A stretch of DNA of 57,929 nt from the NCBI GenBank assembly GCA_903970165.1, contig CAJCHZ010000099.1, positions 1 through 57,929 on the forward strand. Direction: 5' to 3'. The notes below the pieces were generated by a model. It searched no databases. It worked only from the letters and a program-made list of their open reading frames with translations, and was not told the DNA's origin. The position numbers and the translations under genes were made by a program. Shown piece after piece: positions 7,934-17,216 of this stretch (within the stretch, counting starts at the first letter, position 1; each line of letters begins with the position of its first letter). This stretch comes from Betaproteobacteria bacterium (GTDB lineage Bacteria; Acidobacteriota; Terriglobia; Acidiferrales; UBA7541).

Positions 7934-9148
7934 ATGGTTGACTCCCTCATTGGTGCCTCGAGAGTTCTCGAGACCATCGACGAACGCCTGATGCGGTGTG
8001 GCGTCAGCCGCCGCGCATTTCTCCAGTTCTGCTCCTCCCTGATGGTCGCAGCCCCATTCGGACTTGCCATCACTGATAAAAAGACTCCGGAAGAGGTCGC
8101 GCACGGCCTAGGGAAAGTCGTTCGTCCGCCGGTGATCTGGCTGGCCTTCCAGGACTGCACAGGATGCACGGAGACGCTTCTGCGTACCTCCCACCCGGAC
8201 CTTGCCGATTTGATTCTAAACGTCGTCTCACTCGAATACCACGAAACGCTAATGGCGGGTTCGGGAACGCAGGCTCGAGAGGCACTTGCAGAGGCCGTGA
8301 GCACGCACGCGGGTAAGTACATTTGTGTCGTCGAGGGCTCCATCCCCACGCGCGATAACGGCGTATACATGAAACTGGCTGGGCGGCCGGCCATGGAAGT
8401 TCTGGCGGACGTCGCGGGAAAAGCAGCAGCGATTGTTGCTATCGGTTCTTGCGCCTCCTGGGGAGGAATTCCGTCGGCCGATCCGGATCCGACGGGTGCG
8501 GTCGGCGTTGTTGATCTCATGCCGGAAAAGACGATTGTGAACATCCCGGGGTGTCCGCCGAATCCCTACACGCTGCTCGGTGTCGTCCTGCAATACGCTG
8601 ACTCCGGGACATTGCCGGAACTGGATGGGGAGAGACGTCCGAAGTTCGCCTTTGACCGTAACATTCATGATCAATGTCCGCGCAGAGCGCACTTCGATGC
8701 CGGCAACTTTGTTAAGCAATACGGCGACTATGGGCATCGTGAAGGCTGGTGTCTGTATGAGATGGGGTGCAAGGGACCGGATACTCATGCTGGATGCTCG
8801 ACGCGGCATTTCAACGAGATTCCCGATGTGTGGCCAATCGGGATCGGAGCACCATGCATTGGGTGCACGGAAAAAAGTATTGCGTTCCGCGTGCCGATGT
8901 TCCAGGTGGTGCAAATTCATACTCCCGCGAATCCTCCGGAGACCTACGCCCCTATAAATGCACCCCAAGGGGGTATCAGCCCGTTGGCAACTGGTCTTGT
9001 GGGATTAGCAGTCGGTGCGCTCGCAGGGGCTGGCTACGTCGCTTCACGCAAGTTTTCGAAGGTACCCGCGGACGAGAGCGTTCCTGGCTTTGGTGGGCCT
9101 GACGAGACCGAACGGGGACCAGGTGCGGGTCCGAGGGACTCTGCATGA
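7934..9148 (+). CDS. hybO: [NiFe] hydrogenase small subunit, Hyb type
   Basis: A 404-residue protein from ATG 7934; GTG 7904 is an alternative start. A twin-arginine signal, VSRRAFLQFCSSL (~24-36), predicts export of the folded heterodimer. Proximal [4Fe-4S] ligands are visible in DCTGCTE (C75, C78), GSCASWGG and GCPPNP. Further cluster ligands lie in GHREGWCLYEMGCKG and GAPCIGCTEKS. A C-terminal hydrophobic helix (GLVGLAVGALAGAGYVAS) would anchor it to the membrane. Residue patterns and gene order match E. coli HybO, group 1c. The protein passes electrons from the NiFe site to HybA and HybB. It is the first gene of a ten-gene operon and its stop overlaps the hybA start. Confidence 0.93.
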   Translation: MVDSLIGASRVLETIDERLMRCGVSRRAFLQFCSSLMVAAPFGLAITDKKTPEEVAHGLGKVVRPPVIWLAFQDCTGCTETLLRTSHPDLADLILNVVSLEYHETLMAGSGTQAREALAEAVSTHAGKYICVVEGSIPTRDNGVYMKLAGRPAMEVLADVAGKAAAIVAIGSCASWGGIPSADPDPTGAVGVVDLMPEKTIVNIPGCPPNPYTLLGVVLQYADSGTLPELDGERRPKFAFDRNIHDQCPRRAHFDAGNFVKQYGDYGHREGWCLYEMGCKGPDTHAGCSTRHFNEIPDVWPIGIGAPCIGCTEKSIAFRVPMFQVVQIHTPANPPETYAPINAPQGGISPLATGLVGLAVGALAGAGYVASRKFSKVPADESVPGFGGPDETERGPGAGPRDSA

Positions 9149-10083
9149 GCGGGGGCATCAGTCGCCGTCAAGCTCTTTTGGGAATCCTCGGGTTCGGAGG
9201 AACCGTCGCGGGAACGCTGGCTCCGGCCGCGGCCGCCGAGGAACACCCGGCACACCCGGTGGCTCCGCCAGACGCCGTGTCGATGCTGTACGACAGCACC
9301 ATCTGCACGGGTTGCAAGGCCTGCATGGTGGCGTGCAGCGAGGCCAATGGACTGCCGCCGGACACGTCGCTCTCCGGCGGCCTGTGGCAAATGCCCGAGG
9401 GACTCAACGCAAAGACTAAGAACATCATCGAGCTTTACAAGGAGCCGAATGGACCGGAGTTCGCTTACGTCAAAAGACAGTGCATGCACTGCCTCGATCC
9501 TGCGTGCGTGACAGGCTGTCCTTTCGGCGCGCTAAAGAAGAACCAGTGGGGCGCTGTCACGTGGGAGAGTTCGCTTTGCATCGGTTGCCGCTACTGTGAA
9601 GTAGCCTGTCCATTCGAAGTTCCCAAGTTTGAGTGGGACAAATGGAATCCCAAGATCGTGAAGTGCGAGTTCTGCTTCGACCAACGTCTTCTGGAGCACA
9701 TGGAACCGGCATGCACAGCGGTGTGCCCCACGGGGTCGGTCATTTTCGGTAAAAGAACTGATCTGCTCGCCAAAGCGAAAGAGCGCATCGCGGCCTCGCC
9801 GGATAAGTATTTCGAGAAGCGCGTGTACGGAGAGCATGAGGCGGGTGGAACCCAGGTGCTTTATCTCTCCAGCGTGGCGTTTGAAAAGATTGGCCTTCCG
9901 AAGCTCGGCTCAACCTCGCTCGGCCATTACGGCACCAAAGTGACTTCCGTGATTTACAAATGGCTTTCGGGGCCGATCATCGTGGCTGGAATTCTGGGCG
10001 CGGTGATCAAGCGCAACTGGAACCGTCATGAGGCCGAAAGGCCGGAACGGGAGAAGAAAAGCGGATTTCCGGATCAGCTATGA
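9145..10083 (+). CDS. hybA: Hydrogenase 4Fe-4S ferredoxin subunit HybA
   Basis: A 312-residue protein with an N-terminal Tat signal (ISRRQALLG, 5-13) and an Ala-rich cleavage region. Four ferredoxin-type Cys clusters follow: CTGCKACMVAC (54-64), CMHCLDPACVTGCP (113-126), CIGCRYCEVACP (145-156) and CEFC...CTAVCP (174-195). This is the 16-Cys, four-cluster pattern of HybA/HycB-like subunits. A single hydrophobic helix near the C-terminus (WLSGPIIVAGILGAVI) anchors it in the membrane. It links HybO to the membrane protein HybB. ATG 9145 overlaps the hybO stop by four bases and its stop overlaps hybB. Confidence 0.92.
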   Translation: MSGGISRRQALLGILGFGGTVAGTLAPAAAAEEHPAHPVAPPDAVSMLYDSTICTGCKACMVACSEANGLPPDTSLSGGLWQMPEGLNAKTKNIIELYKEPNGPEFAYVKRQCMHCLDPACVTGCPFGALKKNQWGAVTWESSLCIGCRYCEVACPFEVPKFEWDKWNPKIVKCEFCFDQRLLEHMEPACTAVCPTGSVIFGKRTDLLAKAKERIAASPDKYFEKRVYGEHEAGGTQVLYLSSVAFEKIGLPKLGSTSLGHYGTKVTSVIYKWLSGPIIVAGILGAVIKRNWNRHEAERPEREKKSGFPDQL

Positions 10084-11384
10084 CCAGCCTCGATAGAACT
10101 GGCACAAACTTAATCAACCACTGGCAGCGTGGCGTGCCTGTGTATCGCGCGTCAGTGATTACACCTACGTTCCTTTTCTGTGGAGCATTGGTTGCCATCG
10201 GCTGTGCCCTTGCAGCGGTGCGGCTCTTCTCTCCGCTGGGGCCGTTTTCAGGGATGAATGACGCTTACGCCTGGGGAATATGGAAAACCTTCAACGTCAT
10301 GACCCTGACTGCGTTGGGTTCGGGACCTTTGGCATTGGGGATAGCCGCTTGGGTCTTCGACCGTCAGAAGCTGCACGTTGTGATGCGGACGGCGCTGGTG
10401 TCTGGTTTCCTTCTTTACGCGACTGGTCTCATCGCCCTCGGCTTTGACGTCGGGCGTCCGTGGAATTTCTGGAACGCTCTGCTCCCCTGGAGATGGAATG
10501 CGGAATCGGCCATGCTTGAGATTTGCATTTGCATGCCGATCTATGTCGCCATTTTCCTGTCCTTTGAGATCCTTCCACTTTTCCTGGAAAGGTTGTATTA
10601 CACCGGCAGTGACGCAACCCGCGTGAGCCTGCGCAAAGTCGCTCCCCTTCTGCGGCGGATCTATCCGTTCATGATTATTGGGGCCTACGTTATTCCGCTT
10701 ATGCACCAGTCCTCCTTGGGGGGACTGCTACTCCTGGCCGGCGACAAAATCCATCCGCTGTGGCAGACACCATTCCTCCCGCTCCTCTATCTTCTGGCGG
10801 CGGGATTGTGCGGCATCGGTTTCGTGACCTTTCTTCTTTTAATCGCCTGTCTTCGCTACTCGCGGGCGCTGGATATCGGTGTTCTGGACGAATTGGGCAA
10901 ATTGCTCTGTGCGGCGTGCTTCTTTTTTCTCGCCGTGCGCGCCGGGGACCTGATTTGGCGCGGCCAAGTGCATGCCGCTTTCGCGCTCGACAGGATGAGT
11001 CTCATCTTCCTGGTCGAGACCGGCCTCATTCTCGTCCCAGGAGTCGCGCTGCTCTTCAAGGTTGTGCGCGTGACTCCTCGCAGCCTGCTGAAAGTGGCCA
11101 CGCTTGCCTGCTTGGGCGGGATGTATTACCGCTTTGTGCCGACGACCGTCGCATTTCACCCGGAACGGCAGAGAGGCTACTTCCCCACACCTCCCGAGTT
11201 GCTCATGGCCGCCGGCTACATCGCTCTCGCATTCCTAGGCTTCGGCCTGGCGGTCAAATTTTTCGCAGTCTTGCCAGGCGACACCCACGGGTGGAACAAC
11301 AAATTTAGATCTCTGCGTCTACCTCGATGGGCGAACCGCCACGAAGGCAATCCGCTACCAGGGGCGGAAGGAGAAACCGCATGA
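10080..11384 (+). CDS. hybB: NrfD-family integral membrane subunit HybB
   Basis: A 434-residue polytopic protein with about ten hydrophobic helices and no obvious cofactor motifs, typical of NrfD/HybB/PsrC quinone-interacting subunits. Characteristic stretches include AYAWGIWKTFNVMT (~61-74), FDVGRPWNFWNALLPWRWN and the long helix IGAYVIPLMHQSSLGGLL. In Hyb hydrogenases it exchanges electrons with menaquinone and may couple this to proton movement. Both ends overlap neighbouring genes (ATGA), so it is translationally coupled to hybA and hybC. Confidence 0.92.
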   Translation: MTSLDRTGTNLINHWQRGVPVYRASVITPTFLFCGALVAIGCALAAVRLFSPLGPFSGMNDAYAWGIWKTFNVMTLTALGSGPLALGIAAWVFDRQKLHVVMRTALVSGFLLYATGLIALGFDVGRPWNFWNALLPWRWNAESAMLEICICMPIYVAIFLSFEILPLFLERLYYTGSDATRVSLRKVAPLLRRIYPFMIIGAYVIPLMHQSSLGGLLLLAGDKIHPLWQTPFLPLLYLLAAGLCGIGFVTFLLLIACLRYSRALDIGVLDELGKLLCAACFFFLAVRAGDLIWRGQVHAAFALDRMSLIFLVETGLILVPGVALLFKVVRVTPRSLLKVATLACLGGMYYRFVPTTVAFHPERQRGYFPTPPELLMAAGYIALAFLGFGLAVKFFAVLPGDTHGWNNKFRSLRLPRWANRHEGNPLPGAEGETA

Positions 11385-13078
11385 CCCGCGTTTCGATTGA
11401 TCCCGTAACGCGCATCGAAGGGCACCTGCGAATCGATGTCGAGGTGGATGGCGGCACAGTCCAGAAGGCCTGGGCAAGTTGTACCATGTGGCGGGGCATT
11501 GAGACCATATTGCGAGGGCGCGATGCGCGCGAAGGCTGGGTTTTTGCGCAGCGCTTCTGCGGAGTTTGCACCACGGTACACGCCATAGCCTCTGTACGCG
11601 CAGTGGAAGATGCATTGCAGCTCGAGATTCCGGCGAACGCGCAGTACATCCGCAATCTGATTCTGATCGCTCACGCGCTGCACGACCACATCGTGCATTT
11701 CTATCATTTGTCCATTTTGGACTGGGTAGACATCACCACTATTCCCAAGGCTGATGCCGCGCGCGCCGCTTCGCTAGCAGACGGCTACTCCACCTGGCCG
11801 GGGAACTCCCACGCCAAACTCGAAGAGGTTCAAAACAAAGTAAAAGGATTGATCGGCAGCGGCCAGCTAGGAATTTTCTCTCACGGCTACTGGAGCCATC
11901 CGGCGATGCGTCTGAGCCCAGAGATGAACCTGATTTTCTTTGCTCATTATCTGGAGGCTCTGGAATTTCAGCGCAAGGCTTGTCAAATCGTTGGGATTCT
12001 TGGGGGCAAAACACCACACATTCAGAACATGGCCGTCGGCGGCGTGATGAATGCGATCAACCTGAACAGCCTGGCCACCATGAATATGGACCGCCTCGGG
12101 GTGTTGCAATCTCTAATCCACGACATCATTCCGTTTGTGCAGCAGGCGTACTTGATCGATACCTGCCTGCTCGCCGCCTCTTATCCGGAGTGGTTCCATT
12201 ACGGACGCGGGGTTGCAAATTATCTTGCGGTACCTGACCTTCCGCTGGATGCCAAGGCCACACAATTCGATCTTCCCGGTGGCGTCATCATGGATGGAAA
12301 TCTGGCTGGGTTGCGGGCGATAAAAGATTGGCGGGACGAGAAGTTCCGCGCGGCGGTTGCTGAGGATGTTACTCATGCGTGGTACAGAGGAGAAGGCGCG
12401 CTGCCGCCCTGGAAAGGCAAAACTGAACCCGACTACACCGACTTCCAGGAAAACGCAAAGTATACGTGGGTAAAAGCACCGCGCTACAACGGACATCCCA
12501 TGCAGGTCGGTCCGCTTTCAAATGTTCTTGTCGGCTTCGCTTCCGGTCATCAGCTCACACATAAGTGGACAGAAACGGCCCTCGCGAAAATTTCCTCGGT
12601 CCATGGGTTGAAAGTCCCGCCGGAGGATTTGCAATCGACCATGGGACGTCATCTTGCCCGGGGAATCCGCTCGGCGATGCTCTGCGACCTCGCCCTCGGG
12701 CATTGGCAGTTGCTCACCGCCAATATTCTCAAGGGCGACGATGCTACCTACAATCCGCCACAATTCCCGAACCACGAAATCGCGGGCGTCGGCATGCATG
12801 AAGCCCCACGCGGCGGGCTTTCGCACTGGGTGATGATCGAGAAAGGAGCTTTCTCCAATTACCAGGCGGTGGTTCCAACTACTTGGAACGCCAGCCCGCG
12901 TGATGAGAAAGGCGTCCCGGGGCCCTACGAAAGTTCGCTTCTTTCGAACCCGGTGGCCGATCCAGTGAAGCCGCTGGAAATACTCCGCACCGTGCACTCC
13001 TTCGATCCATGCATGGCGTGTTCCTGTCATACGCTGGATGGCAGGGGCCGCGAGATCGCTCAAGTGAAGGTCTTATGA
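11381..13078 (+). CDS. hybC: [NiFe] hydrogenase large (catalytic) subunit
   Basis: A 565-residue protein starting at ATG 11381, which overlaps the hybB stop; an upstream in-frame start at 11327 lies inside hybB and is rejected. The N-terminal nickel ligands lie in RFCGVCTTVH (C60, C63). The C-terminal pair lies in DPCMACSCH (C544, C547), ending at H550, after which a 15-residue tail would be cut off by the HybD protease. Both L1 and L5 motifs are intact, so an active Ni-Fe(CN)2CO site is expected. It oxidises H2 in the periplasm and travels there piggyback on the Tat signal of HybO. Its stop overlaps hybD. Confidence 0.94.
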   Translation: MTRVSIDPVTRIEGHLRIDVEVDGGTVQKAWASCTMWRGIETILRGRDAREGWVFAQRFCGVCTTVHAIASVRAVEDALQLEIPANAQYIRNLILIAHALHDHIVHFYHLSILDWVDITTIPKADAARAASLADGYSTWPGNSHAKLEEVQNKVKGLIGSGQLGIFSHGYWSHPAMRLSPEMNLIFFAHYLEALEFQRKACQIVGILGGKTPHIQNMAVGGVMNAINLNSLATMNMDRLGVLQSLIHDIIPFVQQAYLIDTCLLAASYPEWFHYGRGVANYLAVPDLPLDAKATQFDLPGGVIMDGNLAGLRAIKDWRDEKFRAAVAEDVTHAWYRGEGALPPWKGKTEPDYTDFQENAKYTWVKAPRYNGHPMQVGPLSNVLVGFASGHQLTHKWTETALAKISSVHGLKVPPEDLQSTMGRHLARGIRSAMLCDLALGHWQLLTANILKGDDATYNPPQFPNHEIAGVGMHEAPRGGLSHWVMIEKGAFSNYQAVVPTTWNASPRDEKGVPGPYESSLLSNPVADPVKPLEILRTVHSFDPCMACSCHTLDGRGREIAQVKVL

Positions 13079-13644
13079 TCACAAGCGGCCGCCGAAGTCA
13101 CAAGCGAGTGTCTGTGATAGGGATAGGGAACGTTCTTCTTGGCGATGACGGCTTTGGTCCGTTGGCAGTCGAAATGTTTCGATCAGCATACGAGTGCGAC
13201 TCGAATGTTGAAATTCTCGACCTGGGCACGCCTGGCCTGGACATCGCTCCGTATCTCTACGACACGGATTTGGTTGTGCTAGCAGACACCATTCTCGTGG
13301 ATGAGAGGCCGGGGACTCTGTGCATTTACTCCGAAGCCGACCTTTTTTCCCGCCGCTCCCAGCTTCGTGTGACGGCCCATGATCCTGGAGTTCAGGAGTC
13401 CCTGGTGCAGTTGAGGCTGGCTGGTCATGCGCCATCCGAACTGATTATCGTCGGCGTCGTTCCCGATTCGTGTGGGCTTGGAGAAAGTATCAGCCCCTGG
13501 GTGCTGAGCGCTTCGTTCGTCGCGATCGATAACATTGCGCGCTTGCTCGCGGAACGTACCATCGCCTGTCGCCGCCGGGAAGTTCCGGCCCAGCCGCATC
13601 TTTGGTGGTTGTCTGGTGATCAACGCGAATTGGTCTCGTCGTAA
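13075..13644 (+). CDS. hybD: Hydrogenase maturation endopeptidase
   Basis: A 189-residue protein starting at ATG 13075, overlapping the hybC stop. Near the N-terminus VIGIGNVLLGDDGFG carries the conserved nickel-sensing Asp/Glu region of the HybD/HyaD/HycI proteases. A second metal-binding position is expected within LDLGTPGLD, and HDP in the middle matches the family histidine. It removes the C-terminal extension of HybC after nickel insertion. The last ~30 residues (REVPAQPHLWWLSGD) go beyond the E. coli protein and have no evident function. hypA follows after 31 bases. Confidence 0.88.
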   Translation: MITSGRRSHKRVSVIGIGNVLLGDDGFGPLAVEMFRSAYECDSNVEILDLGTPGLDIAPYLYDTDLVVLADTILVDERPGTLCIYSEADLFSRRSQLRVTAHDPGVQESLVQLRLAGHAPSELIIVGVVPDSCGLGESISPWVLSASFVAIDNIARLLAERTIACRRREVPAQPHLWWLSGDQRELVSS

Positions 13645-13675
13645 GAGAGGACCCGGGGAAAGTTGCTCTTCGTCT

Positions 13676-14035
13676 ATGCACGAAATCTCCATCGCTCAAA
13701 GCATCATCGAAATTGCCGAGGCCAAGGCTCGCCAGGAGAACTCTCGATGCATTCAAGTGATCAAAATTCGGCTCGGCGAGTTCACGACAGTGGTACGCGA
13801 GGCGCTCGAGTTCGCCTTCGAGGTCGCTCGCTTGGAAACGTTGGCAGAAAATGCCAGGTTGGAGATCGAAAGCGTGGCAATGACCGTCCGCTGCGTGATC
13901 TGCGGATCGGTGAGCAATCCGGTGCGGGCGGTTTGCCTGATCTGTCCGCAATGCGGGCTGCCGCTGGAAGTTGTTTCGGGCGAGGAATTTCAAGTGGAGT
14001 ACATCGAAATCCAAATAGAAGCTGAGAGGGTGTGA
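13676..14035 (+). CDS. hypA: Hydrogenase nickel-incorporation protein HypA
   Basis: A 119-residue protein with the invariant N-terminus MHEISIAQS, in which His2 is the nickel ligand. Two zinc-binding CxxC pairs follow, CVIC (~77) and CPQC (~96). HypA delivers nickel to the large subunit together with HypB. The start is fixed by the conserved MHE; an earlier in-frame codon at 13535 would lie inside hybD. Its stop touches the start of hypB. Confidence 0.92.
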   Translation: MHEISIAQSIIEIAEAKARQENSRCIQVIKIRLGEFTTVVREALEFAFEVARLETLAENARLEIESVAMTVRCVICGSVSNPVRAVCLICPQCGLPLEVVSGEEFQVEYIEIQIEAERV

Positions 14036-14739
14036 TGGATCGCGTATTGGTGCAAACGAATGTCCTAAAAGCCAACCAGGAAGTCGCCGCGGAGAATCGC
14101 CGTTTGTTCGCGGGAGAAGGAACGGTGGTCATTAATTTGATGTCCGCGCCTGGCGCAGGCAAGACCTCGCTGCTCGAAGCCACCATACCCGCGCTGAAAG
14201 GTCAGTACAACCTTGCAGTCATCGAAGGTGACCTTCAAACCGATCTTGACTCGCAGCGCATTCGCGCGCTCGGCGTCCCCTCTCACCAGATTACGACGGG
14301 GACGGTCTGCCATCTTGACGCCCGCATGGTCGCCCGCGCGCTGGCCGAATTCCCAATCCAGAAACTCGACCTGTTGATAATAGAAAACGTCGGCAACCTC
14401 ATCTGCCCGGCTTCCTATGATCTTGGCGAAAGTCTTCGCGTTGTGATTTGCAGCCTGGCAGAAGGGCCGGAGAAGCCGAAGAAGTACCCCGTTATGTTTC
14501 ACAAAGCAGACTTCGTTCTCCTGAACAAGACGGACCTTTCTCCGGCTTCTGGACATGATCTGAAAGATCTGATGACAAACGTCTGGGAAGTTAATCCGAG
14601 GGCCGTAGTCTTCGCGGTCTCCTGCAAGACTGGGGTGGGCCTCGAGGATTGGATCGCCTGTCTGCGGGAGGTGATCGCATCCGCAGCCTGGCAGTCGCAC
14701 CGAGGATATGAATCTAGCAATCTCTGCTCGCAGGCGTAG
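14035..14739 (+). CDS. hypB: Hydrogenase nickel-incorporation GTPase HypB
   Basis: A 234-residue SIMIBI GTPase. The P-loop is SAPGAGKTS (37-45), the metal-binding switch CHLDARMV, the central ENVGNLICP and the guanine motif NKTDL. It lacks the N-terminal histidine-rich or CCGC nickel-storage extension seen in some homologues. It uses GTP hydrolysis to load nickel with HypA. GTG 14032 is an alternative start. A 92-base gap without a visible terminator separates it from hypC. Confidence 0.92.
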   Translation: MDRVLVQTNVLKANQEVAAENRRLFAGEGTVVINLMSAPGAGKTSLLEATIPALKGQYNLAVIEGDLQTDLDSQRIRALGVPSHQITTGTVCHLDARMVARALAEFPIQKLDLLIIENVGNLICPASYDLGESLRVVICSLAEGPEKPKKYPVMFHKADFVLLNKTDLSPASGHDLKDLMTNVWEVNPRAVVFAVSCKTGVGLEDWIACLREVIASAAWQSHRGYESSNLCSQA

Positions 14740-14831
14740 CGGGCGGCAGCGCGACGTGCCGCGCGGAACTGTGCGAGCAGTGTGGTTTCTCTGCGATGGT
14801 ATCGGAGCCAGAGGAAAGCTGAGGTGTTTGC

Positions 14832-15089
14832 ATGTGTCTGGCTGTGCCAGGAAAGATAGTCTCGATTTTTGATGTAGAAGCCCTTGGCTTGCGGCGTGGC
14901 AAGGTGGATTTTAGCGGCATTCGTAAGGAGGTTTGCCTGGACTACACACCCCAGGCTCGCGTAGGCGATTACGTTTTGGTTCACGTGGGTTTCGCACTGA
15001 CCGTGGTGGATGAACACGAGGCTCAGCGGGTCTTCGAAGCGCTTCGGCAACTCGATCAACTGGAAGAGCTGAAAGAGTTCGAGACATGA
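14832..15089 (+). CDS. hypC: Hydrogenase assembly chaperone HypC
   Basis: An 85-residue protein with the diagnostic N-terminus MCLAVPGKIV; Cys2 shuttles the Fe(CN)2CO group with HypD. It also has the family ARVGDYVLVHVGFAL segment. A GAGG sequence precedes the start. The stop overlaps the hypD ATG by four bases, in keeping with the HypC-HypD complex. Confidence 0.93.
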   Translation: MCLAVPGKIVSIFDVEALGLRRGKVDFSGIRKEVCLDYTPQARVGDYVLVHVGFALTVVDEHEAQRVFEALRQLDQLEELKEFET

Positions 15090-16216
15090 AGTTTCTCGAC
15101 GAGTATCGCAATTACAGTGCCGTTCGGCAGATGGCTCAGGCCATCCAGCGCGTTGCAAAGCGCCCTTGGACGCTCATGGAAGTGTGCGGCGGGCAGACCT
15201 ACACGATCGTCAAGACCGGGCTTCAGGACCTGCTTCCCCGAGGAATCACGCTCGTCCACGGGCCCGGCTGCCCGGTGTGCGTTACGCCCCTCGAGATGAT
15301 CGACCGCGCGATCGCTACGGCGCTCCGGCCGGAAGTAATTCTATGCTCGTTCGGAGATATGCTGCGCGTTCCTGGCTCAACACAAAGTCTTCTGGATGCC
15401 AAAGCCTCGGGCGCTGATGTGCGTATTGTGTACTCGCCGCTTGATGCTTTACAGCTCGCTCGTGCGAATCCGAACCGCGAGGTTGTTTTCTTCGCAGTCG
15501 GTTTCGAGACCACCGCCCCTGCCAACGCCATGGCTGTATGGCAGGCGGAACGCGAAAAGATCCCGAATTTCTCGATGCTTGTGTCCCACGTGCTTGTGCC
15601 GCCAGCCATGGAAGCCATCCTGGGTTCGCTGGATTGTCGCGTGCAGGCGTTTCTGGCTGCTGGTCACGTTTGCATGGTGATGGGTTACGAAGAATATGTC
15701 CCCATCAGCCGGAAATACCGGGTGCCTATCGTCGTCACAGGATTCGAGCCACTGGACCTGCTGGAAGGCGTGCTGATGGCTGTGGAACAACTCGAAGATG
15801 GCCGCGCGGAAGTCGCGAATCAGTACGCGCGGGCGGTGCGCCGGTCAGGCAATCTGCCGGCGCAAGAGCGGATCGCCGAAGTCTTCGAAGTCACGCCACG
15901 CGCCTGGCGCGGAATCGGCGAAATTCCCTCGAGCGGATTGCGGCTGCGCGAAGCGTACCGTCGTTTCGACGCGGAAACGCGTTTCGCCATGGATATTGAC
16001 CGCGTTGAGGAATCGAGAGAATGCATTGCGGGGCTTGTGTTGCGGGGCCTGCGCAAGCCTTTCGAATGTCCGGCATTTGGGACCCGCTGCACACCCGATA
16101 CTCCTCTCGGCGCACCGATGGTCTCCTCGGAAGGCGCATGTGCAGCCTACTTTCACTTTGGGAGGCGGAAAGAAGATGGCCATTCTATCGTGTCCACTGC
16201 CACGGCCGGCCACTGA
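15086..16216 (+). CDS. hypD: Hydrogenase formation protein HypD
   Basis: A 376-residue protein. Key motifs are MEVCGGQTY (~31-39), GPGCPVCVTP, GFETTAPANA, GHVC(M)VMGYEEY and the C-terminal [4Fe-4S] ligands in ECPAFGTRC and SSEGACAAYF. HypD is the scaffold on which HypC, HypE and HypF assemble the Fe(CN)2CO unit. It ends about 25 residues beyond the last conserved Cys, and its 3' end overlaps hypE by 41 bases in another frame. That is a longer overlap than at the other junctions but plausible. Confidence 0.93.
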   Translation: MKFLDEYRNYSAVRQMAQAIQRVAKRPWTLMEVCGGQTYTIVKTGLQDLLPRGITLVHGPGCPVCVTPLEMIDRAIATALRPEVILCSFGDMLRVPGSTQSLLDAKASGADVRIVYSPLDALQLARANPNREVVFFAVGFETTAPANAMAVWQAEREKIPNFSMLVSHVLVPPAMEAILGSLDCRVQAFLAAGHVCMVMGYEEYVPISRKYRVPIVVTGFEPLDLLEGVLMAVEQLEDGRAEVANQYARAVRRSGNLPAQERIAEVFEVTPRAWRGIGEIPSSGLRLREAYRRFDAETRFAMDIDRVEESRECIAGLVLRGLRKPFECPAFGTRCTPDTPLGAPMVSSEGACAAYFHFGRRKEDGHSIVSTATAGH

Positions 16217-17216
16217 CCGGATTTTGCTGGCCCACGGAGGCGGCGGCCGCCTCACCAATCAGCTGATTGAAAGCGTCTTTCTATCCGCTTTTTCGAACTC
16301 GGCGCTGGAGTCGCGGCACGACGGCGCCGTGCTTTCTGCGAGTGGAACCCGACTTGCCATGACTACTGATACATATGTCGTTCAGCCTCTCATTTTCCCA
16401 GGAGGCACGATTGGAGATCTTGCAGTCAACGGCACTGTCAACGATCTTGCGATGTGCGGCGCACGGCCTTTGGCCTTGAGCGCCGGTTTCGTTCTTGAAG
16501 AAGGGCTGGCGATGGAAATTTTGCATACTGTCGTCGCGGCGATGCGTGAGGCAGCACGAGTCGCCAATGTGCCAATCGTGACCGGCGACACGAAAGTTGT
16601 AGACAAGGGCAAGGGCGATGGAATTTTCCTCAATACGACGGGCATCGGAGTCGTCGTCGCGCCGAAACCGGTCGGCCCCGAATCCGTGCGCCCCGGGGAT
16701 GCGGTGCTCGTGAGCGGCGATCTAGGTGCTCATGGAATCACGATTCTTTCGGTACGCGACGGTCTCGAATTCGAAGGCCCGGTGAGCAGCGATACAGCTC
16801 CTCTTTGGGCCCCCGTCCAAGCATTATTCGAAGCTGGCATAGAAGTGCACTGCCTGCGTGACCTAACGCGCGGTGGACTCTCTTCAGCGCTAAACGAAAT
16901 CGCATCGGTCGCTCGAGTTCGTATCACCGTGGAAGAAACACTCATTCCCGTTTCCGATGTCGTGCGTGGCGCGTGCGAACTTCTCGGTCTCGACCCTTTC
17001 TATGTGGCGAACGAAGGGCGGTTCGTTATCTTCGTGCCCGAGAGCGACGCCGGCCATGCTCTTGAAATCTTGCGCTCACAAAGTGTTTCGGCTGGTGCCG
17101 CGCAAGCCGGAACGGTGCATGAGGATCGCTCCGGGATCGTCACTGTCCGCAGCCGGATCGGAGGACATCGCGTGCTTGATATGTTGTCTGGAGAACAACT
17201 TCCCAGGATTTGTTGA
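16176..17216 (+). CDS. hypE: Hydrogenase expression/formation protein HypE
   Basis: A 346-residue AIR-synthase-fold protein. ATG 16176 has a ribosome binding site (GGAGG, 16161-16165). It contains HGGGGRLTNQLI near the N-terminus, the ATP-site GDTKVVDKGKGDG and DLTRGGLSSALNEIA. It ends in PRIC, whose C-terminal Cys is carbamoylated by HypF and dehydrated to a thiocyanate that supplies the CN ligands. It is the last gene of the operon. HypF itself is not encoded here and must come from elsewhere in the genome. Confidence 0.93.
   Translation: MAILSCPLPRPATDRILLAHGGGGRLTNQLIESVFLSAFSNSALESRHDGAVLSASGTRLAMTTDTYVVQPLIFPGGTIGDLAVNGTVNDLAMCGARPLALSAGFVLEEGLAMEILHTVVAAMREAARVANVPIVTGDTKVVDKGKGDGIFLNTTGIGVVVAPKPVGPESVRPGDAVLVSGDLGAHGITILSVRDGLEFEGPVSSDTAPLWAPVQALFEAGIEVHCLRDLTRGGLSSALNEIASVARVRITVEETLIPVSDVVRGACELLGLDPFYVANEGRFVIFVPESDAGHALEILRSQSVSAGAAQAGTVHEDRSGIVTVRSRIGGHRVLDMLSGEQLPRIC

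Noticed and set aside
7904..7936. GTG 7904 as the hybO start
   Set aside because: ATG 7934 leaves a normal-length N-terminus before the Tat motif; neither has a good Shine-Dalgarno, so 7904 remains possible but less likely.
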